In this document: in pieces, positions 16,838 to 25,915 of the stretch
Position numbering within the stretch: position 1 is the first letter of the stretch
Layout: each line of letters begins with the position of its first letter
Assembly (NCBI RefSeq): GCF_000383615.1
Contig: NZ_KB911595.1
Span: 62,001 to 126,000, forward strand
Length of the DNA: 64,000 nucleotides
Reading direction: 5' to 3'
From: Streptomyces canus 299MFChir4.1
GTDB lineage: Bacteria > Actinomycetota > Actinomycetes > Streptomycetales > Streptomycetaceae
Position numbers and translations under genes: made by a program
Notes under the pieces: generated by a model
What the model was told of the DNA's origin: nothing
Seen by the model: the letters and a program-made list of their open reading frames with translations, nothing else
Databases searched by the model: none

Positions 16838-18646
16838 CTATTCGACGCCGATGAGCAGGACGGCCCCCTGCCGTCCGCCCCGGTACACCACCGTGTCGAC
16901 GGCGAGGTAGGACTCCCGTACGCGCGCCTCCAGGTGGTCGGCGACGGTCTCGGGGGCCTCGTCGCCGAGGACGAGGGTGACCAGCTCGCCGCCGGCCGAG
17001 AGCATGCGGTCGAGGACGGTCTCGGCGGTGACGGCGACGTCCGAGCCGATGACCGCCACGTCCCCCTCGATGAGCCCGAGGATGTCGCCGGCCTGGCAGA
17101 TGCCGGCCATGGTCCAGGACTGGCGTTCGGCGACGGTGACCTCGGCGTAGCGGGTCGCGCCGGCCGCCGAGGTCATCTGCACGACGTCCTCGTCGAACCG
17201 GCGCTCGGGCTCGTGCACGGCGAGCGCCGCGATGCCCTGGACCGCGGAGCGGGTCGGGATCAGCGCGACCCGGATGCCCTCCGTGCGGGCCTGCTCGGCC
17301 GCGGCGGCCGCGGTGTGGCGCAGGTCGGCGTCGTTGGGCAGCAGCACGACCTCGCGCGCGTGGGCCCGTCGTACGGCCTCCACGAGCTCCCCGCTCGCGG
17401 GCGGCTCCCCGGGCCGGGCGAGCACGGTGGTCGCGCCTGCCTCGGCGTAAAGGCCGGCCAGGCCCTCACCGGGCACGACGGCGACGACGGCCCGCTGGGC
17501 GGGCTCGCGGGGCGGCCGCTCGGCGCCGGTGGTGTGCACGTCGCCGAGGCCGAAGTGCGTGATGCGGATCCGGTACGGCCGCCCGGCCTCGACGCCCGCC
17601 TCCACGGCGGCGCCCGCGTCGTCGACGTGCACATGGACGTTCCACAGTCCGTCGCCGCCGACCACCACGAGGGAGTCCCCGAGCCCGTCGAGCCGCTGCC
17701 GCAGCCGCGCGACGGCGGTGTCGTCGGCCTCCAGGAGGTAGATCACCTCGAAGGCGGGGCCACCGGTGCCCGGATCGTCGGTGCACTCGTCGGGGGAGTC
17801 CGTGAGGATCTCGGCCAAGCCCGCGGGGGAGGTCGTGTCCGTGTCGCCCGCCACGCGCGCGTGCTCCGGGCCGCTCGTCACCGGCACCGCCCTGGGCACC
17901 TCCCCCGTGAAGGTCTCCACCAGAGCCCCGAGCACCGCCACCAGCCCGCGCCCGCCGGCGTCCACCACTCCCGCCCGCTCCAGGACGGCCAGCTGGCCGG
18001 GTGTCGCGGCGAGGGCCGCGCGCGCCCCGTCGTAGGCGGCCCGGGCGACCGTCCCGCAGTCGCCCTCCGCTCCCCCGGCCGCGTCGGCGGCGGCCGAGGC
18101 GACCGTGAGGACGGTGCCCTCCACGGGGTGGGCCACGGCCTGGCGGGCGGAGTCGGCGGCCCGCCGCAGGGCGAGCCGGAGTCCCTCGCCGTCCGTGTGA
18201 GTCGTCTCACCGTCGGCGGCGAGCACCTGGGCCATGCCGCGCAGCAGCTGGGCGAGGATCGTGCCCGAGTTGCCGCGGGCTCCTATGAGGGCTCCGTGCG
18301 CCATCGCGCGCGCGGCGTCGGCCAGGGCCGGTTTCCCCGAGCCGTGGGCGTCGTGGGCCTCGAAGACGGCCTCCACGGCCGCGGACGCCGACTCCGCCGT
18401 CAGATACAGGTTGGTGCCGGTGTCCCCGTCGGCGACCGGGTAGACGTTGATCGCGTCGATCTCCTCGCGCGCCCGACCCAGCGCCCGCAACGCGAGACCG
18501 CACCAGGTGCGCACCGCGAGAGCATCGAAGAATGTCTGCGGCACCTGCGCCACCTGCGCCTCCTCGGGCTCCTGGACTGGACGCAGCGTAGACCCCGGGC
18601 GGGTGTTCGCCGGAAGTGGGCCGGGAGCGAGTGCCTGATCAGCCAT
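16838..18646 (-). CDS. DAK2-domain protein, FakA-like fatty acid kinase ATP-binding subunit
   Basis: The family (YloV/FakA) phosphorylates FakB-bound fatty acids. The 602-residue protein has an N-terminal DAK2 domain with the Mg-ATP motif NVYPVADGDTGTNL (about 66-79) and the phosphate loop GARGNSGTIL, a linker, and the C-terminal FakA domain with EVIYLLEADD, VHVHVDDAG and the terminal VVYRGGRQGAVLLIGVE. Streptomyces annotations often read dihydroxyacetone kinase; no DAK1 (DhaK) domain is present. It is divergent from rpmB. No fakB is seen nearby, so the lipid role is inferred from the family only. Confidence 0.88.
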   Translation of the reverse strand: MADQALAPGPLPANTRPGSTLRPVQEPEEAQVAQVPQTFFDALAVRTWCGLALRALGRAREEIDAINVYPVADGDTGTNLYLTAESASAAVEAVFEAHDAHGSGKPALADAARAMAHGALIGARGNSGTILAQLLRGMAQVLAADGETTHTDGEGLRLALRRAADSARQAVAHPVEGTVLTVASAAADAAGGAEGDCGTVARAAYDGARAALAATPGQLAVLERAGVVDAGGRGLVAVLGALVETFTGEVPRAVPVTSGPEHARVAGDTDTTSPAGLAEILTDSPDECTDDPGTGGPAFEVIYLLEADDTAVARLRQRLDGLGDSLVVVGGDGLWNVHVHVDDAGAAVEAGVEAGRPYRIRITHFGLGDVHTTGAERPPREPAQRAVVAVVPGEGLAGLYAEAGATTVLARPGEPPASGELVEAVRRAHAREVVLLPNDADLRHTAAAAAEQARTEGIRVALIPTRSAVQGIAALAVHEPERRFDEDVVQMTSAAGATRYAEVTVAERQSWTMAGICQAGDILGLIEGDVAVIGSDVAVTAETVLDRMLSAGGELVTLVLGDEAPETVADHLEARVRESYLAVDTVVYRGGRQGAVLLIGVE

Positions 18647-18812
18647 GGTAGTTTCGTTCTACTGGCGCAGTCGTTGTATGCTGCTCCGGTTGCCCGATCC
18701 TGATCGGGCCATTCCCCTGGCAGTGCCACTCAGATCTCTGATCCTGCGATCTCGATCCTGGCTCGCTGCCGGGATCCAACCGTAAGTGCATCTGAAGTCT
18801 TTGGAGTGACCC

Positions 18813-18998
18813 GTGGCTGCCAACTGCGACGTCTGCGGCAAGGGGCCGGGCTTCGGCAACAGCGTGTCGTTTTCGCACCGCCGTACGTCCCGTCGCTGGA
18901 ACCCGAACATCCAGCACGTCCGTACGGTGGTCGGCGGGACGCCGAAGCGCCTGAACGTCTGCACCTCGTGCATCAAGGCCGGCAAGGTCTCGCGCTGA
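18813..18998 (+). CDS. rpmB: 50S ribosomal protein L28, zinc-binding form
   Basis: A 61-residue large-subunit protein beginning MAANCDVCGKGPGFGNSVS and ending with CTSCIKAGKVSR. The two Cys pairs (CDVC, CTSC) show it is the C+ zinc form. The start is a GTG at 18813 after GGAGTGACCC. A small hairpin (GCCCGAT / ATCGGGC, 18692-18709) and several GATCCTG copies lie in the upstream region shared with the divergent DAK2 gene; their role is unknown. Confidence 0.98.
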   Translation: MAANCDVCGKGPGFGNSVSFSHRRTSRRWNPNIQHVRTVVGGTPKRLNVCTSCIKAGKVSR

Positions 18999-19040
18999 CG
19001 CACAGCTAAGCGCGCGGCCACTGCTTGTTCGCTGCACTGA

Positions 19041-19071
19041 GCCGGTCCACCGAGAGGTGGGCCGGCTTTTT
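19041..19071 (+). terminator. Rho-independent terminator after rpmB
   Basis: An 11-bp stem (GCCGGTCCACC / GGTGGGCCGGC, one G-T pair) with a GAGA loop is followed by TTTTT. It lies 42 bases after the rpmB stop and separates rpmB from the convergent thiD. Confidence 0.9.
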
Positions 19072-19110
19072 GCCGTGTCCGCGCGCCGCCACGTACGGAG
19101 CCTCCACGTA

Positions 19111-19908
19111 CTACGCGCCCGCGTCCTGACGGAACCGCCATCCGTGATCCACGGGTCCGATCCCGCCGCCCAGCGCGAATCCGGCGGCGATCGCCCCGGT
19201 CACGTACTCCTTCGCGGCCGTCACCGCCTCCGGCACGGACCGGCCCCGCGCGAGGTGCGAGGCGATCGCGGAGGCGAGGGTGCAGCCCGTGCCGTGCGTG
19301 TGCCGGTTGTCGTGGCGGGGCGCGCGCAGCCAGTGCTCCTCGGAGCCGTCGGTGAGCAGGTCGACGGCGTCACCGGGGAGATGGCCGCCCTTGATGAGCA
19401 CCCATTTCGGTCCGTACGACAGGACGGCCTCGGCGGCCTCCCCCAGCTGCTCCTCCGACTCGACCAGGACGCCGGTGAGCTGGGCCACCTCGTCGAGGTT
19501 CGGGGTGGCGACGGTGGCCACCGGGAGCAGCCGTCGCCGTACGGAGTCCAGGGCGGAGGCGGCCAGCAGCGAGTCGCCGTGCTTGGAGACCCCGACCGGG
19601 TCGATCACGGCCGGGGCGTCCGTGGTACCGATCAACTCGGCCACCGTCTCGACGAGTTCGGCCGAGGCGAGCATCCCGGTCTTGACGGCCTGGACGCCGA
19701 TGTCGTCCACGACACTGCGGTACTGGGCCCGCACCGCCTCCACCGGCAGCTCCCAGGCACCCTGCACGCCGAGGGAGTTCTGCGCGGTGACGGCGGTGAC
19801 GACGCTCATGCCGTGCACGCCGAGCGCGAGCATGGTCTTCAGGTCGGCCTGGATTCCGGCGCCTCCGCCGGAGTCGGAGCCGGCCACCGTGAGCACCAGG
19901 GGCTTCAC
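19111..19908 (-). CDS. thiD: Hydroxymethylpyrimidine/phosphomethylpyrimidine kinase
   Basis: It phosphorylates HMP and HMP-P in thiamine diphosphate synthesis. The 265-residue ribokinase-fold protein has the ThiD N-terminus VLTVAGSDSGGGAGIQADLKT, the TPNLDEVAQL region, the anion-hole motif HTHGTGCTLASAIA with the catalytic Asp position occupied in the GTGC loop context, and a normal length. It starts with a GTG at 19908 that overlaps the thiL stop by four bases (GTGA), so thiL and thiD are translationally coupled. Confidence 0.96.
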   Translation of the reverse strand: MKPLVLTVAGSDSGGGAGIQADLKTMLALGVHGMSVVTAVTAQNSLGVQGAWELPVEAVRAQYRSVVDDIGVQAVKTGMLASAELVETVAELIGTTDAPAVIDPVGVSKHGDSLLAASALDSVRRRLLPVATVATPNLDEVAQLTGVLVESEEQLGEAAEAVLSYGPKWVLIKGGHLPGDAVDLLTDGSEEHWLRAPRHDNRHTHGTGCTLASAIASHLARGRSVPEAVTAAKEYVTGAIAAGFALGGGIGPVDHGWRFRQDAGA

Positions 19909-20873
19909 GACTCGATGTCCCCGCCGAAGTGGTCCCAGCCGCCCCTGCTGGTCCAGGGCGCTCCGTCGACCGTCACCTGGGGCAGCGCCGAGGGGTTGAG
20001 GACCTCGCCGATCACCTTCCAACGGGCCGGGAGCTTCACGTCCGGCGAGAAGGTCGCCACTATGGCGTGGTCCTCGCCCCCGGTCAGCACCCACTGGATG
20101 GGGTCGACACCGACGGCCTGCCCGATGTCGTTCATCTGGCTCGGGATGTCGATCGCACCGGACCTGATGTCGATACGGACCTTGCTGGCCTCGGCGATGT
20201 GTCCGAGGTCGGCGATCAGCCCGTCGCTCACGTCGCACATCGCGGTCGCGCCGAGCGCGGCGGCGGCCGGGCCCGCGTGGTACGGCGGTTCGGGGCGCCG
20301 GTGCGCCTCCACGAACGCGCGGGGCGAGCGGAAGCCGCGGGCGAGCACCGCGTACCCGGCCGCCGACCAGCCCAGCCAGCCGGTCACCGCCACGAGGTCG
20401 CCGGGCTGGGCGCCGCCCCGGGTCACCGGTTCCTGGCCCCGCAGATCGCCGAGGGCGGTGATGGAGACCATGATCGTGTCCCCGCGTACGACGTCCCCGC
20501 CGACCACCGACGCGCCCGCGACCTGGCACTCGTCGCGCAGGCCGTCCATGAGCTCCGAGGGCCAGGTCACGGGGAGTTCGGCGGGCACGACCAGGCCGAG
20601 CAGCAGGGCGGTCGGCACGGCGCCCATGGCGGCGATGTCGGCGAGGTTCTGCGCGGCCGCCTTGCGCCCGACGTCGTAGGCCGTGGACCAGTCGCGGCGG
20701 AAGTGCCGGCCCTCCAGAAGGATGTCGGTGCTCGCCACCACCCTGCGGTCGGGCGCGGCGACCACCGCGGCGTCGTCGCCGGGGCCCACCCGGACCGCCG
20801 GCGTGGTGGTGAGACGGGAGGTGAGCTCCCTGATGAGCCCGAACTCGCCGAGCTCACCAACAGTGCCCTTCAT
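19905..20873 (-). CDS. thiL: Thiamine-monophosphate kinase
   Basis: Final step of thiamine diphosphate synthesis: ATP-dependent phosphorylation of thiamine phosphate. Its 322 residues show the PurM-like ThiL features: GELGEFGLI start, RVGPGDDAAVV (Mg/ATP acidic loop), STDILLEGRHFRRDW, the NLADIAAMGA loop, CDVSDGLIADLGHIA and the C-terminal GGEDHAIVATF. The ATG at 20873 is the start that fits family length. First gene of the thiL-thiD minus-strand pair, divergent from the Lrp-like gene. Confidence 0.96.
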   Translation of the reverse strand: MKGTVGELGEFGLIRELTSRLTTTPAVRVGPGDDAAVVAAPDRRVVASTDILLEGRHFRRDWSTAYDVGRKAAAQNLADIAAMGAVPTALLLGLVVPAELPVTWPSELMDGLRDECQVAGASVVGGDVVRGDTIMVSITALGDLRGQEPVTRGGAQPGDLVAVTGWLGWSAAGYAVLARGFRSPRAFVEAHRRPEPPYHAGPAAAALGATAMCDVSDGLIADLGHIAEASKVRIDIRSGAIDIPSQMNDIGQAVGVDPIQWVLTGGEDHAIVATFSPDVKLPARWKVIGEVLNPSALPQVTVDGAPWTSRGGWDHFGGDIES

Positions 20874-21079
20874 TGCCCTTACGCCCCTTCTGTGCCGTGC
20901 CGTGCCCGGTCGCGCGTCATCAGTGTCCTCGATACGGTCGAGGGGACCGTGAACTTCTGTCGTGTCCGCACCCCGGCACGGGTGTCCGCGTCTCCGCGGG
21001 TCTCCCCGCGACGAGCGGCGACGCGATACCGTGGCGTTCCTTTTCCCCACATGATCCTCGTGGCCGCCCTGGAGGTTCC

Positions 21080-21313
21080 GTGGTACAGGCGTACATCCTG
21101 ATCCAGACTGAGGTCGGCAAGGCGTCGACCGTCGCCGAGACGATCAGCAAGATCCCTGGAGTCATCCAGGCCGAGGACGTGACAGGACCGTATGACGTGA
21201 TCGTCCGCGCACAGGCCGACACCGTGGACGACCTCGGCCGGCTCGTGGTCGCCAAGGTCCAGCAGGTGGACGGCATCACCCGCACCCTGACCTGCCCGGT
21301 CGTCCATCTGTAG
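21080..21313 (+). CDS. Stand-alone Lrp/AsnC ligand-binding (RAM) domain protein
   Basis: Only 77 residues, consisting of the RAM/AsnC effector domain (VQAYILIQTEVGKASTVAE ... VTGPYDVIVRAQADTVDDLG). The DNA-binding helix-turn-helix of true Lrp regulators is absent, so it may act as a ligand sensor or modulate other Lrp proteins through mixed oligomers. GTG at 21080 has GGAGG five bases upstream. Highly conserved in actinobacteria. Followed 20 bases later by the lipoprotein gene. Confidence 0.92.
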   Translation: MVQAYILIQTEVGKASTVAETISKIPGVIQAEDVTGPYDVIVRAQADTVDDLGRLVVAKVQQVDGITRTLTCPVVHL

Positions 21314-21333
21314 CCCCCGTCTACCCTTGGCCG

Positions 21334-21816
21334 GTGAACTTCTTCCGTCACCGGCCTCTCGGTCTGTCCGCGCTCGCCCTGCTGATCACGGTCGCGGGCT
21401 GCTCCTCCGCAGACGACAGCGCGTCGGCGGCGGTTCCCTCGCCGGGGGCGGGCGTCACGAAGCTGTGCCGAGAACTGGACCGGGTCCTGCCGTCCAAGGT
21501 CGACGACCAGGACCGTCGGGATCCCGAGCCCGCGTCCGCACTGACCGCGGGCTGGGGTGACCCGGCGATCATACTGCGGTGCGGTGTCGTGCGGCCCTCG
21601 AAGATGGACGATCCGGAGGCCGACGGCGTCGAGGTGAACGGGGTCGGGTGGCTGCTGGAGAAGCAGGACGACGGGTCGTTCCGGTTCACCACGACCCTGC
21701 GCAGGGCGTATGTCGAGGTGACGATCCCCAAGGACCGCACCGCGGACGGCATGGCACCGCTGGTGGACCTCGCGTCCGGCATAAAGAGGGCGATCCCCGA
21801 AGGGATCGCCGACTAG
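21334..21816 (+). CDS. DUF3515 lipoprotein
   Basis: A 160-residue exported lipoprotein. The signal sequence (LGLSALALLITVAGC) ends in a lipobox with the modified Cys at about position 23. The mature part holds DUF3515 features: KLCRELDRVLPS and WGDPAIILRCGVVRP. Function is unknown. GTG start at 21334, 20 bases after the Lrp-like gene, so they are probably in one transcript. Convergent with ddl. Confidence 0.88.
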   Translation: MNFFRHRPLGLSALALLITVAGCSSADDSASAAVPSPGAGVTKLCRELDRVLPSKVDDQDRRDPEPASALTAGWGDPAIILRCGVVRPSKMDDPEADGVEVNGVGWLLEKQDDGSFRFTTTLRRAYVEVTIPKDRTADGMAPLVDLASGIKRAIPEGIAD

Positions 21817-21835
21817 CCGACCGACTGCCGACCGG

Positions 21836-22993
21836 CTACCGCAGCCCCGTCGACCTGCGCAGTGCCGCCTCGATGAGCCGGCCCACCAGCTCCGGGTAGC
21901 TGATCCCGCTCTTCTCCCACATCTGCGGGTACATCGAGATCGGCGTGAAGCCCGGGAGCGTGTTGATCTCGTTGATCACGAACTCGCCGTCCTCGGTGAG
22001 GAAGAAGTCGGCGCGGACCAGGCCCTCGCAGGAGGCCGCCTCGAAGGCGTCGACCGCGAGCCTCTGCACCTCGGCCGTCTCCTCGGGCGTGAGCGGCGCC
22101 GGCACGATCCCCGGGGTCGAGTCGATGTACTTCGCCTCGAAGTCGTAGTACGCGTGCTCCTGCGGCGGGGGGATCTCGGCCGGGACCGACGCGCGCGGGC
22201 CGTCCTCGAACTCCAGGACACCGCACTCGATCTCACGGCCCCGCAGCGCCGCCTCCACGAGGATCTTCGGGTCGTGGCTCTGCGCCTCCGCGATCGCCTC
22301 GTCCAGGCCGGACAGGTCGTCGACCTTGGTGATGCCGATCGAAGAACCCGCGCGCGCGGGCTTCACGAAGAGCGGCCAGCCGTGCTCGCCCGCGAAGTCG
22401 ACGATCTTCTTGCGGGCGGCGGACTCGTTCCGCTCCCACTCGCGCGGCCGGATCACCACGTACGGGCCGACCTTGAGCCCGAAGGAGGTGAACACCCGCT
22501 TCATGTACTCCTTGTCCTGGCCGACCGCCGAGGCGAGCACACCCGAGCCGACGTACGGGACACCGGAGAGCTCCAGCAGGCCCTGGAGGGTGCCGTCCTC
22601 GCCGTAGGGGCCGTGCAGGACGGGGAAGACGACGTCGACCTCGCCGAGCGCCTTGGGCACCGATCCGGGCTCGCTGTAGACGACTTCGCGGTTCGCGGGG
22701 TCCACGGGGAGCACCACGCCGCCCTCGCTCGACTCGGCGAGTTCCTCGACGCTCGGCGTACGGCGCTCGGTGATCGCCATGCGTTCCGGTTCGTCGGCGG
22801 TGAGCGCCCAGCGGCCGTCCTTGGTGATGCCGATCGGCAGGACGTCGTACTTGGTCCGGTCGATGGCCCGCAGTACGGCGCCGGCGGTGACCACGGAGAT
22901 CCCGTGTTCGGAGCTGCGCCCGCCGAACACGACGGCCACGCGCGGTTTGCGAGGCGGCTGCTCAGGGTTCTGGGGGAGGTTCTCGGTGCTCAT
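21836..22993 (-). CDS. ddl: D-alanine--D-alanine ligase
   Basis: Makes the D-Ala-D-Ala dipeptide for peptidoglycan. A 385-residue ATP-grasp enzyme with VAVVFGGRSSEHGISVVTAG at the N-terminus, the loop GPYGEDGTLQGLLELSGVPYVGSG, the ATP-grasp KPARAGSSIGITKV element and the C-terminal RADFFLTEDGEFVINEINTLPGFT metal-binding segment. The start is ATG 22993, before MSTENLPQNPEQPPRKP. The sequence does not reveal a D-Lac ligase variant. Last gene of plsC-gpsA-ddl. Confidence 0.96.
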   Translation of the reverse strand: MSTENLPQNPEQPPRKPRVAVVFGGRSSEHGISVVTAGAVLRAIDRTKYDVLPIGITKDGRWALTADEPERMAITERRTPSVEELAESSEGGVVLPVDPANREVVYSEPGSVPKALGEVDVVFPVLHGPYGEDGTLQGLLELSGVPYVGSGVLASAVGQDKEYMKRVFTSFGLKVGPYVVIRPREWERNESAARKKIVDFAGEHGWPLFVKPARAGSSIGITKVDDLSGLDEAIAEAQSHDPKILVEAALRGREIECGVLEFEDGPRASVPAEIPPPQEHAYYDFEAKYIDSTPGIVPAPLTPEETAEVQRLAVDAFEAASCEGLVRADFFLTEDGEFVINEINTLPGFTPISMYPQMWEKSGISYPELVGRLIEAALRRSTGLR

Positions 22994-23075
22994 ATCGCGT
23001 TGAGAGTACCCGTTGGTAGTGCCCTGAGACAGCGTCCACCCCTGCGGCGAACGAGGCAAAGAACGACGTCGTGGC

Positions 23076-24086
23076 TCAGTGTCGCTCGGGCTTCGCGCTG
23101 CGCGACATGAGCTCCTTGACGGCGACCACCGGGGACTTGCCCTCGTGCACGATGCCGACGACCGTCTCGGTGATCGGCATGTCGACGCCGTGCCTGCGGG
23201 CGAGATCCAGCACCGACTCACAGGACTTGACGCCCTCCGCGGTCTGCCGGGTGACCGCGATGGTCTCCTGGAGGGTCATGCCCTTGCCGAGGTTGGTGCC
23301 GAAGGTGTGGTTGCGCGACAGCGGCGAGGAGCAGGTGGCCACCAGGTCGCCGAGACCGGCGAGTCCGGAGAAGGTCAGCGGGTCGGCGCCCATGGCGAGT
23401 CCGAGCCGGGTCGTCTCCGCGAGACCGCGCGTGATCAGCGAGCCCTTGGCGTTGTCGCCGAGTCCCATGCCGTCCGCGATGCCGACGGCGAGGCCGATGA
23501 CGTTCTTCACGGCACCGCCCAGTTCACAGCCCACCACGTCGGTGTTGGTGTAGGGCCGGAAGTACGGCGTGTGGCAGACGGCCTGGAGGCGCCGGGCCAC
23601 CGCCTCGTCGGTGCAGGCGACCACGGCGGCGGCCGGCATCCGGGCGGCGATCTCACGCGCGAGGTTGGGGCCGGTGACCACGGCGATGCGATCGGCGCCG
23701 ACCTTCGCGACGTCCTCGATCACCTCGCTCATCCGCATGGCGGAGCCGAGCTCGACGCCCTTCATGAGGGAGACGAGGACGGTGTCGGGCGCGAGCAGCG
23801 GGGTCCACTCGGCGAGGTTGGCGCGCAACGTCTGCGAGGGGATCGACAGGATCGTGAAGTCGGCGCCGGCGGCGGCCTCGGCGGGATCCGTGGTCGCCCT
23901 GACCCCTTGCGGGAGCTCTACACCGGGGAGGTAGTCGGGGTTGGTCCGGCTGGAGTTGATGGCCTCGGCGACCTCCGGACGACGCGCCCAGAGGGTGACC
24001 TCGCAGCCTGCGTCGGCGAGCACGACACCGAAGGCCGTGCCCCATGAACCGGCGCTGAGAACCGCCGCCTTGACGGGCTTGCTCAC
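23076..24086 (-). CDS. gpsA: Glycerol-3-phosphate dehydrogenase [NAD(P)+]
   Basis: Reduces dihydroxyacetone phosphate to sn-glycerol-3-phosphate for phospholipid synthesis. The 336-residue protein has a Rossmann fold start AAVLSAGSWGTAFGVVLADAG, the substrate-binding GGAVKNVIGLAVGIADG (catalytic Lys in VKN) and LGDNAKGSLITRGLAE. GTG start at 24086 overlaps the plsC stop by four bases (GTGA). Functionally matched with the upstream acyltransferase. Confidence 0.97.
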   Translation of the reverse strand: MSKPVKAAVLSAGSWGTAFGVVLADAGCEVTLWARRPEVAEAINSSRTNPDYLPGVELPQGVRATTDPAEAAAGADFTILSIPSQTLRANLAEWTPLLAPDTVLVSLMKGVELGSAMRMSEVIEDVAKVGADRIAVVTGPNLAREIAARMPAAAVVACTDEAVARRLQAVCHTPYFRPYTNTDVVGCELGGAVKNVIGLAVGIADGMGLGDNAKGSLITRGLAETTRLGLAMGADPLTFSGLAGLGDLVATCSSPLSRNHTFGTNLGKGMTLQETIAVTRQTAEGVKSCESVLDLARRHGVDMPITETVVGIVHEGKSPVVAVKELMSRSAKPERH

Positions 24087-24847
24087 TTGCTCTTCTCCCC
24101 CTCGTGGCCGTTCTGGGCGCGGGTCCGGCGCCGCTGCTCGATCCGCTCGCGGCGCGGGTCGTACGCCGACTCGGGCGCCTTCTCGCCGCGGATCAGCTCC
24201 AGCTGGGCGGTGACGGCGGCCATGATGACCTCGGTGGCCTCCTTCAGGAGGTCCGGGGTCATCTCCTTGTCGTAGAACGGCGACAGGTCCACGGGCGGTC
24301 CCGCGAGGACGTGCGAGGTCTTGCGCGGCAGGACGTGGAGCTTCTTGGCGTACGGCGGCAGCAGTTCGTTGGCGCCCCACTGCGCGACCGGGACGACCGG
24401 GCACTTGGTCTGCAGGGCCACGCGCGCGGCGCCGGTCTTGCCGATCATGGGCCACTGGTGCGGGTCCCGGGTGATGGTGCCCTCGGGGTAGAACGCGACG
24501 CATTCGCCGCGGTCCACGGCCTCAATGGCGGCCCGGAACGCGCTGAGCGCGTCCGTGGTCTCGCGGTAGACGGGAATCTGCCCCGTGCCGCGCATCATGG
24601 CGCCGACGAATCCCTTGTTGAAAAGACCGCTCTTCGCGAGGAATCGCGGAACGCGGCCGGTGTTGTACTGGAAGTGCGCGTACGCGAAGGGATCGATGTG
24701 CGAATTGTGGTTGACCGCGGTGATAAATCCGCCGTCAGCCGGAATGTGCTCCATTCCACGCCAGTCCCGCTTGAGCAGAACCACGAGCGGCGGTTTGGCG
24801 ATCACCGCTGCCAGGCGGTACCAGAAGCCGATTCTGCGGCGGGGCAC
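24083..24847 (-). CDS. 1-acyl-sn-glycerol-3-phosphate acyltransferase (PlsC family)
   Basis: A 254-residue membrane-associated acyltransferase making phosphatidic acid. It carries the catalytic NHNSHIDPF (NHX4D block), the block II region SGLFNKGFVGAMMRGTG, the substrate-phosphate motif FYPEGT and the VPVAQWGANELLPP block. A hydrophobic N-terminal segment (about 8-25) may associate with the membrane; the C-terminus is a charged tail. GTG start at 24847. First gene of plsC-gpsA-ddl, divergent from cofC. Confidence 0.92.
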   Translation of the reverse strand: MPRRRIGFWYRLAAVIAKPPLVVLLKRDWRGMEHIPADGGFITAVNHNSHIDPFAYAHFQYNTGRVPRFLAKSGLFNKGFVGAMMRGTGQIPVYRETTDALSAFRAAIEAVDRGECVAFYPEGTITRDPHQWPMIGKTGAARVALQTKCPVVPVAQWGANELLPPYAKKLHVLPRKTSHVLAGPPVDLSPFYDKEMTPDLLKEATEVIMAAVTAQLELIRGEKAPESAYDPRRERIEQRRRTRAQNGHEGEKSK

Positions 24848-25002
24848 GCGGACACCTTCCTCTTGGGCCTGGGGGGCCGCACAAGTGTCGCCCCAGGCCG
24901 CCTGTCTGTCGAGAACACCGTACGCCCCGCCACCGACACCGCCAGATGGGGCGCGTGACGACTGAGTGACAATGGCGGCGAGAAGAGAAGGACGGAACGC
25001 TG

Positions 25003-25641
25003 GTGCAGTGGACGTTGGTCATCCCGCTGAAACCCCTGGCGCGGGCCAAGAGCAGGCTCTCGGACACCGCCGGCGACGGGGTGCGCCCGGGTCTGGCCCT
25101 CGCCTTCGCCCAGGACACCGTGGCGGCCGCGCTGGCCTGCCCTGCGGTCGGGGATGTGGCGGTCGTCACGGACGATCCCCTGGCCGGCCGGGAGCTTGCG
25201 GCCCTGGGCGCCCACATCGTCCCCGACGAGCCCCGAGGCGGCCTGAACGCGGCTCTGGCGCACGCGGCGGACGTTGTACGGTCCACGCGCCCCGACAGTG
25301 CCCTCGCTGCACTGAACGCCGATCTTCCGGCACTACGGCCACTCGAATTGGCCCGGGTCCTCGACGCCGCCGCGGAATTCCCGCGCGCATTTCTCGCCGA
25401 CGCGGCGGCAATCGGCACCACTCTGCTGGCGGCCCGCAAGGACGCGGAATTGAGTCCCGCCTTCGGCCCGGATTCACGCGCGCGTCATCGCGCCTCGGGA
25501 GCTACGGAACTCCCGCTCACCGCGGTGGATTCCGTACGCCAGGACGTGGACACCGGCGAGGACCTGCGGGCCGCGCTCGCGCTCGGGGTGGGTCCCCGGA
25601 CGGCCGCCGCCGCGGCGCGGTTGCTGATCCCCGGGCAGTAG
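25003..25641 (+). CDS. cofC: 2-phospho-L-lactate / phosphoenolpyruvate guanylyltransferase (CofC/FbiD)
   Basis: Forms the guanylylated three-carbon intermediate in coenzyme F420 synthesis; in actinobacteria phosphoenolpyruvate is the likely substrate. 212 residues, with the family features WTLVIPLKPLARAKSRLSD, VVTDD, a GGLNAALAHA segment and the acidic LNADLPALRP motif. GTG start at 25003. The companion genes fbiA/fbiB are not in the window. A small OB-like protein follows after 9 bases. Confidence 0.93.
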   Translation: MQWTLVIPLKPLARAKSRLSDTAGDGVRPGLALAFAQDTVAAALACPAVGDVAVVTDDPLAGRELAALGAHIVPDEPRGGLNAALAHAADVVRSTRPDSALAALNADLPALRPLELARVLDAAAEFPRAFLADAAAIGTTLLAARKDAELSPAFGPDSRARHRASGATELPLTAVDSVRQDVDTGEDLRAALALGVGPRTAAAAARLLIPGQ

Positions 25642-25650
25642 GCTGCGGCC

Positions 25651-25842
25651 ATGCAGGCGACCGCGTACACGTACGACCCCGAAAGCCGCAGCGGGCAGGT
25701 GCTCCTCGACGACGGCACCCCCGTGCCCTTCGACGCGGCGGCGTTCGACGCGGGCGGTCTGCGGTTGCTGCGTCCCGGCCAGCGCGTGCGCGTCGAGATG
25801 GGCGGGGACAAGGTCACCCTGGTGACGCTCCAGACCTTCTGA
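25651..25842 (+). CDS. Small conserved protein with cold-shock/OB-like composition (63 aa)
   Basis: Sequence MQATAYTYDPESRSGQVLLDDG, followed by VPFDAAAFDAGGLRLLRPGQRVRVEM and an all-beta end (KVTLVTLQTF). The pattern of short strands with GQRVRVE suggests a cold-shock-like OB fold, but the RNP motifs of Csp proteins are not obvious. It is 9 bases after cofC and should be co-transcribed. Function unknown. Confidence 0.8.
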   Translation: MQATAYTYDPESRSGQVLLDDGTPVPFDAAAFDAGGLRLLRPGQRVRVEMGGDKVTLVTLQTF

Positions 25843-25862
25843 ACCCCCCCTCGCACACGCCG

Positions 25863-25893
25863 CGGGCCGGACTCCGATGCGGAGTCCGGCCCG
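25863..25893. terminator. Bidirectional terminator between the 63-aa gene and hupS
   Basis: A perfect 13-bp GC-rich stem (CGGGCCGGACTCC / GGAGTCCGGCCCG) with a GATGC loop sits midway between the two convergent genes. Neither side has a strong U-tract, which is common for Streptomyces terminators. Confidence 0.85.
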
Positions 25894-25915
25894 GCGCGTG
25901 AGTACCCCTGTGCCC

